DNA of 64,000 nucleotides from contig JAEUUU010000093.1 in NCBI GenBank assembly GCA_016787345.1, positions 1-64,000 of the forward strand. Direction: 5' to 3'. Below the pieces are notes generated by a model. That model searched no databases. It saw nothing but the letters and a program-made list of their open reading frames with translations, and was not told the origin of the DNA. Both the position numbers and the translations under genes were made by a program. Below are positions 36,015 to 44,533 of this stretch, one piece after another. The first letter of the stretch is position 1. Each line of letters begins with the position of its first letter. The stretch is from Saprospiraceae bacterium (GTDB taxonomy: Bacteria; Bacteroidota; Bacteroidia; Chitinophagales; Saprospiraceae).

Positions 36015-36854
36015 TCAGCCCCGAAAAAAGACCGCACTCAACACGAGCAGGTATTGCAAAATCATCAGCCCGTCGATGTACATTTTTTTGCGTTCTACCA
36101 CTTCCAGGCGCAGGATGGGGCGAAGCAACAAGGCCGCACACAGCAGGGAAACCCAGAGGGCAAGCGTTGCCCGGAGCGGATAAATATCCAGCCAATAATT
36201 GCCCGCAGCGCAACCAGCGGACAGGAGCAGCGAAACGTCGATCAGCTGGAAAGTGCGCCCAACACCCAAATGCGCAGCCAGGGTAACCAAACCCTGCCGC
36301 CGATCGAACGCCGGATCACAGAGGTCGTACGCCAAGGCCAGGGCAAACACAAAGGCGGTGCGGCCCGGCAAGAGCAGCCAGGCCGAATCCCAGTTTTGCG
36401 GATCAAGGGGCAACAAAACCGTGACCCAGGCCCAAGCCAGGGCGATGGCAAGCGGTTTCAATACCGGCACAGCCCGAAGACCCGAACGACCGGGTTGTTG
36501 AAAACCATAGTACAGCAACCAGATCGACAGCGGCGCCAGCGCCACCCAGCGTGCGGCTTCCGGTATTTTCCAAAAACACCCAAATGCAAGTCCGCCCATC
36601 CCAAGGGCCGTCCATCGGCGCAGGCGCGCGGGATGATTAAAAGAGTAGGCAAATACCGCCCCGCAAAACACAAATCCCCTGAGCCAACCGGACGACGGAA
36701 AGTGGCCGGTCAGCAATACGCTTTGCTCTTCCATGGCCAATGCGCACAGGCCAATCCAGACAGTTGTTAATATGACGCGGATATTTTTTTGCAAGGCCGG
36801 TGGAATAAAGGTCAGAGCATTGTCCAAAACAGCACAACTCTTTATGTTTCGCAA
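36015..36854 (-). CDS. UbiA-like integral membrane protein, possibly non-canonical
   Basis: 279 residues with about eight TM segments. DLCDPAFDRRQGLVTLAAHLG (about 182-202) corresponds to the second Asp-rich motif of UbiA prenyltransferases (DxxDxxxDxxxGxxTL). The first motif (NDxxDxxxD) is not visible near the N-terminus, where FNHPARLRRW stands instead, so prenyl transfer is doubtful. The start is uncertain: the longest frame begins with TTG at 36854, and the first in-frame ATG would remove most of TM1. It is divergent from the metallopeptidase-propeller gene. Confidence 0.6.
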   Translation of the reverse strand: MRNIKSCAVLDNALTFIPPALQKNIRVILTTVWIGLCALAMEEQSVLLTGHFPSSGWLRGFVFCGAVFAYSFNHPARLRRWTALGMGGLAFGCFWKIPEAARWVALAPLSIWLLYYGFQQPGRSGLRAVPVLKPLAIALAWAWVTVLLPLDPQNWDSAWLLLPGRTAFVFALALAYDLCDPAFDRRQGLVTLAAHLGVGRTFQLIDVSLLLSAGCAAGNYWLDIYPLRATLALWVSLLCAALLLRPILRLEVVERKKMYIDGLMILQYLLVLSAVFFRG

Positions 36855-36967
36855 GGTTTTAACGCAACGCTAACACGTTTTCACAAGAAATTTATAGTTG
36901 AATTTGTTCAAAAAGGCGTCTATGCTTCGGTAAAACACTCTTTTCAGACCAATCAAACATACGATAA

Positions 36968-39900
36968 ATGAAACGCTGTCTTTTTCTTCCGCTACTTCTG
37001 GTGTTGTTATTGAGCCAAACAGCCAGCGCACAGTACTTCGGGCGAAACAAACCCCGATATCAGAAATTGGATTTCAAGGTCGTTCAAACCGAAAACTTTG
37101 AAATTTACCAATACCTCAACAACCCCGAAGTGCTCAACCAGCTGGCGGTCGACGTCGAGCTCTGGTATGCCATGCACCAGGCCGTACTGCGCGACACTTT
37201 TACCGAAAAAAATCCGCTCATCCTCTACAACGACCACGCCGGATTCCAGCAAACGAACGTGATCCAGGGCGATATCAGCGTAGGCACGGGGGGCGTCACC
37301 GAGGGCCTGCGCAACCGCGTCGTGATGCCGCTGGCCATGACCAACCAGCAAACCAACCACGTGCTGGGGCACGAGCTCGTGCACGCCTTTCAGTACCACA
37401 TGGTCATCGGCGGCGATTCCACCAGTCTGCGCAACCTGGCCAACCTGCCGCTCTGGATGGTCGAGGGTCTGGCAGAATACCTTTCCATCGGCCGAATCGA
37501 CCCGCATACCTCGCTCTGGATGCGCGATGCCGTGCTCAACGACGACATCCCCACCCTGCGGCGGCTCGACAATTTCAAATACTTCCCGTACCGCTGGGGG
37601 CAGGCATTCTGGGCTTATATCGCCGGTACGTACGGCGACGAGGTCATCCCCGTCCTGTTTATGAACACGGCCAAATACGGCCTCGACCCCGCCATCAAAA
37701 TTACCCTCTACACCACCCCCGATTCGCTATCGGCCGACTGGCGCAATTCGCTCAAAAACCACTACGGGCGCTGGGTCACCAAAGGGCAAAAAGACCGTCT
37801 GGTGGGCAAAAAACTGCTTTCCGACGACAATGCCGGAAGACTCAATATCTGCCCTGTGCTCAGCCCCAATGGCAAATACGTGATCTTTTTATCGGAAAAA
37901 AACCTGTTTACCACCGATCTTTTCCTGGCCGATGCCCGCACGGGCCGCATCATGCGCAAGGTGGCCAGCACGGCCAACGACGGGCACATCGACCAGTTCA
38001 ACTTCATCGAAAGCGCCGGCAGCTGGTCGCCCAACGACCAGCGTTTTGCCTACGATGTGTATGAAAAAGGACAAAGCGTGCTGGTCATTCAGAATATTTT
38101 CAAAGGCCGTAAAGTTGAAAAAATCAAACTGGAAGGCGTACCGGCTTTCTCCAACCCGGCATGGAGCCCCGACGGTAAAACCATCGTGGTCAGCGGCCTC
38201 GTCAACGGCCAGACCGACCTCTATGCCCTCGACCTCAAAACGCGCAAGGTGCGTCAGCTTACCAACGACCGGGCCTCCGAAATTTTGCCTTCCTGGAGCG
38301 CCGACGGCAGCCGCATCGTGTTCTCCACCGATGCCATCAGCCTCCAGCGCGGCCGCTCAAACGGCGCGTATACTATGAATATGGGTATTCTGGACGTCGT
38401 TTCGGGCGATGTCGAACAGATCGACGTGTTTCCTGGCGCCGACAACATGAACCCGCAATTCGACAAAAACGGCGACCTGCTGTTCCTGAGCAACCGCGAC
38501 GGCTTCCGCAACCTGTACCGATACGAAGTGGCCACCAAAAAGGTGTACCAACTCACCGACCTGCTCACCGGCATTACCGGCATCACGCCGTATGCGCCGG
38601 CGTTTACCGTTGCCGAAGACCGCGACCGTATTCTGTACACCTATTTCAACCACGGGGAGTACATCATCTATCAGGCCAAATCGGCCGATTTCACCCCCAA
38701 GGAAGTTGATCCGCTGGCCGTCGACATGGTGGCCGCCGCTTTGCCGCCTTTCAATCCGCGCCAGCGCGACATCGTCAATACCGGCCTGCGCACCATCGAC
38801 AATGCCCAGAAGGAAGTCCAGGCCACCACGATTACCCAAACCGTCAAGTACAAACCCAAATTCAACCTCGAATACGTCGGCGGCGGGGGCGGCATTGGCG
38901 TCAACACCGGCAATACCAGTTTCGGGACAACAACCGGCCTGGCCGGCGGCGTCGACATGCTGTTCGGCGACATTCTCGGCAACAACCAACTCTACGTGGG
39001 CGGCGCCCTCAATGGTGAAATACAGGACATTGCAGGGCAGCTCAGCTACATCAACAACAAAAACCGGATCGGTTGGGGCCTCAACCTGTCGCATATCCCC
39101 TTCCGTTCGGGGGCGTATTATCAGGACGCCAGTTTTGTGCCGCACACGGTATATACCAGCGAAGGCGAGCCGTTTTTCGGGTATAAAGACAGCCTCATTC
39201 TGCAACGCCTGTTTCAGGAACGCATCGGCGGACTGATCTTCTATCCCCTTTCCGTGACCAAACGGGTCGAGTTGGGCGCGGCATTTGAAATTTATCACCA
39301 ACGGGTCGACTACTACCTGTACTACATCGATCCCTTCGGTGTCTTGCGGGGCCAGGAGAGAAAACGCCTGCCCTCCGGCCCGGGCATCAACCTGGCCAAT
39401 ATCAACGCCGCGTACGTCGGCGACAACGCCTACTTCGGCGGCACGGCGCCCCTGCAAGGCTGGCGCTACCGCATCGGGCTGGAGCAATTTTTCGGGGCAT
39501 ACCGGTTTACGGGCCTTTTGCTCGACGGCCGGCGGTATTTCTACGCCAAACCCGTCACTTTCGCGCTTCGCGGCATCGGTTACGGGCGCTTCGGCGGCAA
39601 TGCCAACAATACCGACGAGGTGTATCCCATGTTTGCCGGCAACCCCTTCTTCGTGCGCGGCTATACCAACAACTTCCTCTACAATGAAGCGCCCGAACTG
39701 GTTGAGCAAATGGCCGGCAGCAAGATCGTGATTGCCAATGCCGAAATCCGCCTGCCCTTCACCGGCCCGCGCCAGCTGGCTTTGCTGCCGATCAATTTTC
39801 TGCTGACCGACCTGAACCTGTTTTTCGACGCCGGACTGGGCTTTTTCGAACTCGACGACCTGAAATCGACCGGCGACAGCCCGTTTTTCGTGCAGCACAA

Positions 39901-40042
39901 GCCGCTCCTGTCCACCGGCGCCTCCCTGCGCGTCAATCTCTTCGGGGCACTGATTCTGGAACCCTATATCGCTTACCCGATCTCGGCGCCCAAGGAAGTC
40001 AGAAGATGGGTGTGGGGGTTCAATATTTTGCCGGGATGGTAA
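36968..40042 (+). CDS. Exported metallopeptidase-like / TolB propeller / outer-membrane barrel fusion
   Basis: 1024 residues with a signal peptide (1-22, ending ASAQ). Residues about 30-260 are gluzincin-like, with the zinc motif HELVH (135-139) followed by the Glu-bearing WMVEGLAEYLS. Residues about 280-600 hold TolB/WD40-like propeller blades (FSNPAWSPDGKTIVVSG, ILPSWSADGSRIVFS, NPQFDKNGDLLFLSN). Residues about 630-1024 resemble a BamA/surface-antigen barrel ending in an aromatic residue (NILPGW). I infer an outer-membrane-anchored peptidase or assembly factor. The family is widespread but uncharacterised in Bacteroidota. Confidence 0.8.
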   Translation: MKRCLFLPLLLVLLLSQTASAQYFGRNKPRYQKLDFKVVQTENFEIYQYLNNPEVLNQLAVDVELWYAMHQAVLRDTFTEKNPLILYNDHAGFQQTNVIQGDISVGTGGVTEGLRNRVVMPLAMTNQQTNHVLGHELVHAFQYHMVIGGDSTSLRNLANLPLWMVEGLAEYLSIGRIDPHTSLWMRDAVLNDDIPTLRRLDNFKYFPYRWGQAFWAYIAGTYGDEVIPVLFMNTAKYGLDPAIKITLYTTPDSLSADWRNSLKNHYGRWVTKGQKDRLVGKKLLSDDNAGRLNICPVLSPNGKYVIFLSEKNLFTTDLFLADARTGRIMRKVASTANDGHIDQFNFIESAGSWSPNDQRFAYDVYEKGQSVLVIQNIFKGRKVEKIKLEGVPAFSNPAWSPDGKTIVVSGLVNGQTDLYALDLKTRKVRQLTNDRASEILPSWSADGSRIVFSTDAISLQRGRSNGAYTMNMGILDVVSGDVEQIDVFPGADNMNPQFDKNGDLLFLSNRDGFRNLYRYEVATKKVYQLTDLLTGITGITPYAPAFTVAEDRDRILYTYFNHGEYIIYQAKSADFTPKEVDPLAVDMVAAALPPFNPRQRDIVNTGLRTIDNAQKEVQATTITQTVKYKPKFNLEYVGGGGGIGVNTGNTSFGTTTGLAGGVDMLFGDILGNNQLYVGGALNGEIQDIAGQLSYINNKNRIGWGLNLSHIPFRSGAYYQDASFVPHTVYTSEGEPFFGYKDSLILQRLFQERIGGLIFYPLSVTKRVELGAAFEIYHQRVDYYLYYIDPFGVLRGQERKRLPSGPGINLANINAAYVGDNAYFGGTAPLQGWRYRIGLEQFFGAYRFTGLLLDGRRYFYAKPVTFALRGIGYGRFGGNANNTDEVYPMFAGNPFFVRGYTNNFLYNEAPELVEQMAGSKIVIANAEIRLPFTGPRQLALLPINFLLTDLNLFFDAGLGFFELDDLKSTGDSPFFVQHKPLLSTGASLRVNLFGALILEPYIAYPISAPKEVRRWVWGFNILPGW

Positions 40043-40465
40043 AGGTTGGCTGATTGTTTTTTATAAAAATGAGGCTGTGGGGAGCCGGGAGCCCCGGCGA
40101 ATTAAGTTTCACGCAAAGCCGCAGTTATGTTTCACGCGGGATTTTTATTGCACGCAGAGGCGCAGAGACACAGAGGGGGGCGTATTTCACGCGAAGGCCG
40201 CAAAGTGCAAAGCGCGCAAAGGGGCTTGTGTTTTAAGGTATTGATCGCAAAGCGAGCAAGGAGAGAAATCAAAACAGACAAGCAAAACGCTGCGCCTCCG
40301 CGTCTCTGCGTGCAATAAAAATCCCGCGTGAAACACAAGCCCCTTTGCGCGCTTTGCTTCCTTGCGGCTTTGCGTGAAATAATATCAAAAAGGTGTTGTC
40401 CGGCCGGGCTTGTGAGACAGCCACATTTTTTGCCTGAACAACGACTGCTACCCGCTTTGTCAATT
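40043..40465. repeat. 423-bp gap dominated by GCAGAGGCGCAGAGAC-family inverted repeats
   Basis: From about 40110: CACGCAAAGCCGC, then TTTCACGCGGGATTTTTATTG and GCACGCAGAGGCGCAGAG (to 40175), CACGCGAAGGCCGCAAAG and CAAAGCGCGCAAAGGGGC (to 40233). From about 40285 to 40375 the same modules return inverted. The block could fold into a long nested hairpin. Several short frames here translate to repeat peptides only. The first ~65 and last ~85 bases look unique, with no gene visible. Confidence 0.85.
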
Positions 40466-41407
40466 TCAGGGCAAAGAGAACTGTTTCAGCCAGTTCCAGT
40501 TTGATTCGGCGGCAAAATCAGGGTAACTGTGTTTGATTCCCTTGACCATGATGAACTGGAAAATATTATCCGACAAGCCACTGTTGGACACAAAATGGGC
40601 GACTACCGCCGAACTGGTATCACCGGTGATGGTATAATTTGGGTCGAGACCAAAATTGCGGATATGCGCCTGGGAAACCCTGTAATATTTAAAATCGGGG
40701 TACTTCAACAGCGAATCGAACTCGCTGAGCGGCAGATCGGGGCCTTCGTTACCGGGCCCCCAGTCGTCGTTGCCGATCTGGAAAGTGACGGGTAACTTGC
40801 GTTTGGGTGTATACGTGACCGAATCCAGGTAAAAAGAGCCGGCGCTTTCCACCACAGCCGCCAGCACATCGCTCATTTCGATGGCGCATTTGGCAGCCAT
40901 TTGCCCGCCATTGGAAAAACCGACCAGATAAATTCGTTTGTTGTCGATCAGCATCCGTCGATTCAGGTCGTCGATCACAGCGCGCAGAAACTTAATGTCG
41001 TCGAGGGGCTTTTCACCGGCGCAGAAGGTAAAATCTGCATCGGGAGGGGTATTCCATTTGGTCGTTGTTTTTTGCCCGTCGACAGGATCAACGATGCAGT
41101 AGCGACCGGAGGACGGGTATACGGTGATTATGCCCTCCGCTTCGCCGACCTCTTTCCAGCCCGATTCATTGTAAAATTTTTCGCCGTCGCCGCTTGTACC
41201 GTGCAGCATAAAGACGACGGGGTAAGCAGTTTTGCCGTCGTAGCCGCTGGGCACGTGTACATAAAACTCGCGCTCCGTACCATCGATGCTGAGTGTAAAA
41301 CGGTTTTTTCCGGTATTGTAGAGGGCGTCCTGGGTGTCTTCTTTTTTATTACAGGACAAAAGGGCGACGGCGCAAACCGCCATCAGGACAGGGAACAGCG
41401 TTTTCAT
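40466..41407 (-). CDS. Lipoprotein esterase, PHB-depolymerase/LpqC-like
   Basis: 313 residues from MKTLFPVLMAVCAVALLSC; the lipobox Cys is residue 19 (the frame is open 22 codons upstream, but that would bury the signal peptide). The alpha/beta-hydrolase core shows an oxyanion HGTSGDG, nucleophile elbow GFSNGG (Ser near 165), and a C-terminal His in VKGIKHSYP. Family members act on polyhydroxyalkanoates or on acetyl/feruloyl esters of plant polymers. The substrate here is unknown. It would be tethered on the envelope. No sugar-utilisation genes are adjacent. Confidence 0.82.
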   Translation of the reverse strand: MKTLFPVLMAVCAVALLSCNKKEDTQDALYNTGKNRFTLSIDGTEREFYVHVPSGYDGKTAYPVVFMLHGTSGDGEKFYNESGWKEVGEAEGIITVYPSSGRYCIVDPVDGQKTTTKWNTPPDADFTFCAGEKPLDDIKFLRAVIDDLNRRMLIDNKRIYLVGFSNGGQMAAKCAIEMSDVLAAVVESAGSFYLDSVTYTPKRKLPVTFQIGNDDWGPGNEGPDLPLSEFDSLLKYPDFKYYRVSQAHIRNFGLDPNYTITGDTSSAVVAHFVSNSGLSDNIFQFIMVKGIKHSYPDFAAESNWNWLKQFSLP

Positions 41408-41525
41408 GGAAATGCACAAAAAGTTGGTCGCTTCGAAATGTGTCGAAGTGACCATGAGACGGTGCGTGCACAAAAGGGTTTAACCTGATGTGTCAAAAAA
41501 ACGTTTTTGAGACTTGATTCAGGTT

Positions 41526-42026
41526 CTAAAAGTGTTTGAAATACTCAAACGGTTCCTTGCAATCGTCGCAGACGTACAAGGCTTTGCAGGCCGTAGAACC
41601 GAAACGGCTGCTTTCGTGCGTGTGATCGGAGCCGCAATGCGGGCAGGGCACGGCTGGCGGCGGCGCGAAGAGGTCGTCCGGATCGCTGATGGTTTTGACC
41701 GGCGGAGCGATGCCGTAACGCCGCAATTTTTCGCGCGCGGCATCGCTCAGCCAGTCGGTCGTCCAGGCCGGACTGTACACTGTTTTGATGTCCAGGTTTT
41801 GAAAGCCCATGGCGTGCATGGCCGCGCGTATTTCGGCGGTAAAAAGCGTCATGGCCGGGCAGCCGGTGTATGTCGGCGTGATGGTGATGGTTAGTTTGTC
41901 GCCATCCCAGTCGATGCCGCGCACCACCCCCAGTTCGGTGATGGTAATAACCGGCACTTCCGGGTCCGGAATTTGTTCGAGCCGTTCCCAGATGCGTTTT
42001 TCAATATCGTTGGCGCTTGTCGTCAC
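41526..42026 (-). CDS. paaD: Phenylacetyl-CoA epoxidase maturation subunit PaaD
   Basis: 166 residues. The MIP18/DUF59 fold (about 8-100) carries DPEVPVITITELGVVRG and the TYTGCPAM Cys motif. The C-terminus adds a zinc-ribbon-like CPHCGS...C...CDDC set (about 128-157), the PaaD/PaaJ hallmark. It is thought to assist metal-centre or Fe-S assembly of the epoxidase. Start is GTG at 42026, the only reasonable one. Last gene of the paaABCD set, 54 bp after paaC. Confidence 0.93.
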   Translation of the reverse strand: MTTSANDIEKRIWERLEQIPDPEVPVITITELGVVRGIDWDGDKLTITITPTYTGCPAMTLFTAEIRAAMHAMGFQNLDIKTVYSPAWTTDWLSDAAREKLRRYGIAPPVKTISDPDDLFAPPPAVPCPHCGSDHTHESSRFGSTACKALYVCDDCKEPFEYFKHF

Positions 42027-42079
42027 AGTGTTTGATTTTGGTCGAATATAACCGTCGTTTCGGTTTCAGGGTTGCGAAA

Positions 42080-42832
42080 TTACCATTTTGCCCCCGGGTA
42101 GGCTCTTTGCAAATACTGCATTTCGGCCAGCAGGTGCCCCAGGTGCTCTGTGTGCATACCGACACGACCGCCGGAAGCCATGTAATCGGTAGCCGGCAGG
42201 CGCAGACCTGCTTCGCCGGCGACGCGGTTGATTTGTGCGATCCATTCCGGGTAAAGCGCGTCGGAGGTCGGTACGATACCGGCGGCCGACAATTTTTCCT
42301 CGGTGGCATCGGTTTCAAACAATTCGCCGGTATAATGCCAAAGGTCGCGAAATGCCCTTTCGAGACGTGCGCGGCTTTCGTCGGTGCCCTGGCCCAGGCG
42401 CACCATCCAGCTGCCGCTGTGGCGGTAGTGGTAGGCTGTTTCTTTGGCAAAACGGGTGGCCATCGCGGCCAGGGTTTCGTCTTTGCTGTTTTTCAAGGCA
42501 TTGTAGAGCAAGCCCTGCCAAACGTCGATAAAAAACTGGCGCACGATCACGTAAGCGAAATCGGTATTGGGCTGTTCCACGAGCAGGCAATTGCGGAAAT
42601 CGGTCTCGTTGCGCAGATAAGCCAGATCGTCTTCCGTGCGGCTGCGGCCTTCTACCTCGCTGGCGTATTTCAGCAGGGCTTCTGCCTGCCCGATGTGGTC
42701 GAGCGCGATATTGGTGAGGGCGATATCTTCTTCCAGAAACGGTCCGCGGCTGCACAACTCGGCGAGCCGGTGGCTGAGAATCAGGTTAGTATCGCCAAGC
42801 CGCAGGAGGTATTGAAAAAGAGCGTTTTGCAT
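42080..42832 (-). CDS. paaC: Phenylacetyl-CoA epoxidase structural subunit PaaC
   Basis: 250 residues. It has the ferritin-like four-helix fold of PaaC (LRLGDTNLILSHRLAELC, EDIALTNIALDHIGQAEALL, and RHSGSWMVRLGQGTDES followed by RLERAF). The subunit holds no diiron centre but forms the heterodimer core with PaaA. It starts 6 bp after paaB, in tight operon order A-B-C-D. It acts in the cytoplasm on phenylacetyl-CoA ring epoxidation. Confidence 0.93.
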   Translation of the reverse strand: MQNALFQYLLRLGDTNLILSHRLAELCSRGPFLEEDIALTNIALDHIGQAEALLKYASEVEGRSRTEDDLAYLRNETDFRNCLLVEQPNTDFAYVIVRQFFIDVWQGLLYNALKNSKDETLAAMATRFAKETAYHYRHSGSWMVRLGQGTDESRARLERAFRDLWHYTGELFETDATEEKLSAAGIVPTSDALYPEWIAQINRVAGEAGLRLPATDYMASGGRVGMHTEHLGHLLAEMQYLQRAYPGAKW

Positions 42833-42838
42833 GGCGGA

Positions 42839-43135
42839 TCAGATATTTTTAGCCCCTTCCGGAACTTCGTAAAAAGTAGGATAGCGGTAAATTTTATCGT
42901 CGGAGGGATCGAAAAACGGCGCCGCCTCGTCGGGTTGCACGGCCACGATGGCCTCTGCGGGTACGACCCACAAACCGGTCGCTTCGCCGCGGCGGGTGTA
43001 GAGGTCACGGGCATTTTCAATAGCCATTTCCTTGTCGAATGCATGCACGCTGCCAGCGTGTGTAAACGGCTGACCGCTTTTTTTCTGGGTAAAAACTTCC
43101 CAAAGCGGGCCCTGGGTGTTGGTGGTATGTGGCAT
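42839..43135 (-). CDS. paaB: Phenylacetyl-CoA epoxidase subunit PaaB
   Basis: 98 residues, close to the usual ~95. It shows the family pattern GPLWEVFTQKKSGQPFTHAGS, HAFDKEMAIENARDLYTRRGEA and LWVVPAEAIVA. PaaB bridges PaaAC heterodimers in the epoxidase complex. It lies between paaA (53-bp gap holding part of a palindromic repeat) and paaC (6-bp gap). Confidence 0.93.
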   Translation of the reverse strand: MPHTTNTQGPLWEVFTQKKSGQPFTHAGSVHAFDKEMAIENARDLYTRRGEATGLWVVPAEAIVAVQPDEAAPFFDPSDDKIYRYPTFYEVPEGAKNI

Positions 43136-43173
43136 GATTTGTTTTTATTTTGATATAAAAAACGCTTTCTATC

Positions 43174-43206
43174 AACCCTGTAAGGGTTTCAAACCCTTAC
43201 AGGGTT
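43174..43206. repeat. Perfect 33-bp palindrome overlapping the paaA stop
   Basis: AACCCTGTAAGGGTTT, one central base, then the exact reverse complement. On the minus strand the first half encodes the last residues of PaaA and its TGA, so the hairpin covers the end of the gene. No T run follows, so it is a poor intrinsic terminator. The same kind of palindrome is known as dispersed intergenic repeats in Bacteroidota. Confidence 0.9.
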
Positions 43207-44130
43207 AGTGTTATGGCGGGCAGCATACGCCGCCGCCGCTTCGCGCACCCAGGCGCCTTCGGCGTGCCAGTGTTTGTGGTGCGCCATACGCTGGCTGTTG
43301 CAGGGGCCTTCGCCGCGAACCACCCGGTGAAACTCGTCCCAATTGATCGGGCCGATCTCGTAATGCTGGGTTTCTTCGTTCCAGCGCAGCCGCGGGTCGG
43401 GTATTTTAAGCCCGATCACCTCGGCCTGCGGCACGGTTTTGTCGATAAAACGCTGGCGCAATTCGTCGTTGCCGGCGCGTTTGATTTTCCAGCGCAGGCC
43501 ATTGCTCGTACGCGGAGAGTCGTTGTCGTGCGGGCCGAACATCATCAGTGCAGGCCACCACCAGCGATCGATGGCCGACTGGGCCATGGCGTGTTGTTCG
43601 GGCGTGCCGGTCGCCATTTTGGCCATGATCTCGTAGCCCTGGCGCTGGTGAAAACTTTCCTCGTTGCAAATACGCATCATCGCCCGCGAATACGGGCCAT
43701 ACGACGTACGGCGCAGGGAAAGCTGGTTGGTAACCGCGGCGCCGTCGACGAGCCAACCGATTGCGCCGATGTCGGCCCAGTTGAGCGTAGGATAATTGAA
43801 TACGCTCGAATACTTGGCCTTGCCGGAATGCAGTTGTTCGATGAGTTCGTCGCGGGTGATGCCCAGCGTTTCGGCGGCGGAATAGAGGTAGAGGCCGTGG
43901 CCGCCCTCGTCCTGAATTTTGGCGAGCAGAATCTTCTTGGCGCGCAGCGATGGCGCGCGCGTGATCCAGTTGCCTTCCGGTTGCATACCGATCACCTCCG
44001 AGTGTGCGTGCTGGCTGATCTGGCGAATATTGTGCAGCCGGTACTCATCGGGCATCCAGTCTTTCGGCTCGATCTTTTCCTCCGAGTCGATGTATTGCTG
44101 AAAAGCCTCAAAGCGGTTGTCTGAATTCAT
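43189..44130 (-). CDS. paaA: Phenylacetyl-CoA epoxidase catalytic subunit PaaA
   Basis: 313 residues. Ferritin-like diiron protein: the two ExxH motifs EGGH (in [15 protein letters not shown]) and ESFH (in [13 protein letters not shown]) are intact, as are the [14 protein letters not shown] and [18 protein letters not shown] stretches. It inserts one oxygen atom into the ring of phenylacetyl-CoA, with electrons from a PaaE reductase that is not in the window. Its last five residues (NPVRV) and stop codon lie in a perfect palindrome, so the native C-terminus may have been replaced. The start overlaps the end of the preceding small membrane gene by 23 bp. Confidence 0.95.
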   Translation of the reverse strand: MNSDNRFEAFQQYIDSEEKIEPKDWMPDEYRLHNIRQISQHAHSEVIGMQPEGNWITRAPSLRAKKILLAKIQDEGGHGLYLYSAAETLGITRDELIEQLHSGKAKYSSVFNYPTLNWADIGAIGWLVDGAAVTNQLSLRRTSYGPYSRAMMRICNEESFHQRQGYEIMAKMATGTPEQHAMAQSAIDRWWWPALMMFGPHDNDSPRTSNGLRWKIKRAGNDELRQRFIDKTVPQAEVIGLKIPDPRLRWNEETQHYEIGPINWDEFHRVVRGEGPCNSQRMAHHKHWHAEGAWVREAAAAYAARHNTNPVRV

Positions 44131-44473
44131 GTTTTTCCAATTTCCAGTTTGAAAAAATAAACATCACCCCGGCTACAAACAGGGGCAAGGCGAGCATTAA
44201 AAAGAGTTCGGTTTCACGCCAGGCGCCGAAATACACCGTAAAAACCATCCCGATCACCATAAAAAGCAGGCCGCCGATGATACGCCATTTCCAGGCGACA
44301 TACAACGCGCCGAGTATCACAGCCGAGGGGATGAGGTGAATCAGGAATGCGCCGAGTTGGTGTAAAAAAGTGCTTTTCCCGTCCCAGGCGTCGAGCGCAA
44401 AGACCGAGAGGAACAGGGCAAATGCCACGGCAAGCAGCCGGGGAAACCAGGTAAGGATGGAGGAGGTCTTCAT
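44108..44473 (-). CDS. Small four-TM membrane protein at the head of the paa operon
   Basis: 121 residues with about four TM helices (near 9-27, 37-58, 62-82 and 88-108) and a charged C-terminal tail ([11 protein letters not shown]). No family is recognised with certainty. It overlaps the paaA start by 23 bp on the same strand, so the two are translationally coupled. This suggests a role tied to phenylacetate use, for example uptake or protection, but nothing in the sequence proves it. Confidence 0.7.
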   Translation of the reverse strand: MKTSSILTWFPRLLAVAFALFLSVFALDAWDGKSTFLHQLGAFLIHLIPSAVILGALYVAWKWRIIGGLLFMVIGMVFTVYFGAWRETELFLMLALPLFVAGVMFIFSNWKLEKHEFRQPL

Positions 44474-44533
44474 GGTACTTTAATTTAAAATGGCGATTGA
44501 AGGCCGCTGCCTTCAATCGCCATGGTGTTTGTT

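Noticed and set aside
38357..39898. 513-residue minus-strand frame opposite the propeller/barrel gene
   Set aside because: An antisense shadow; the plus-strand protein has recognisable domains through the whole stretch.
43174..43206. Rho-independent terminator after paaA
   Set aside because: The palindrome lacks a T run on either strand and covers the stop codon itself; paaB, C and D follow in tight order, so full termination is unlikely.
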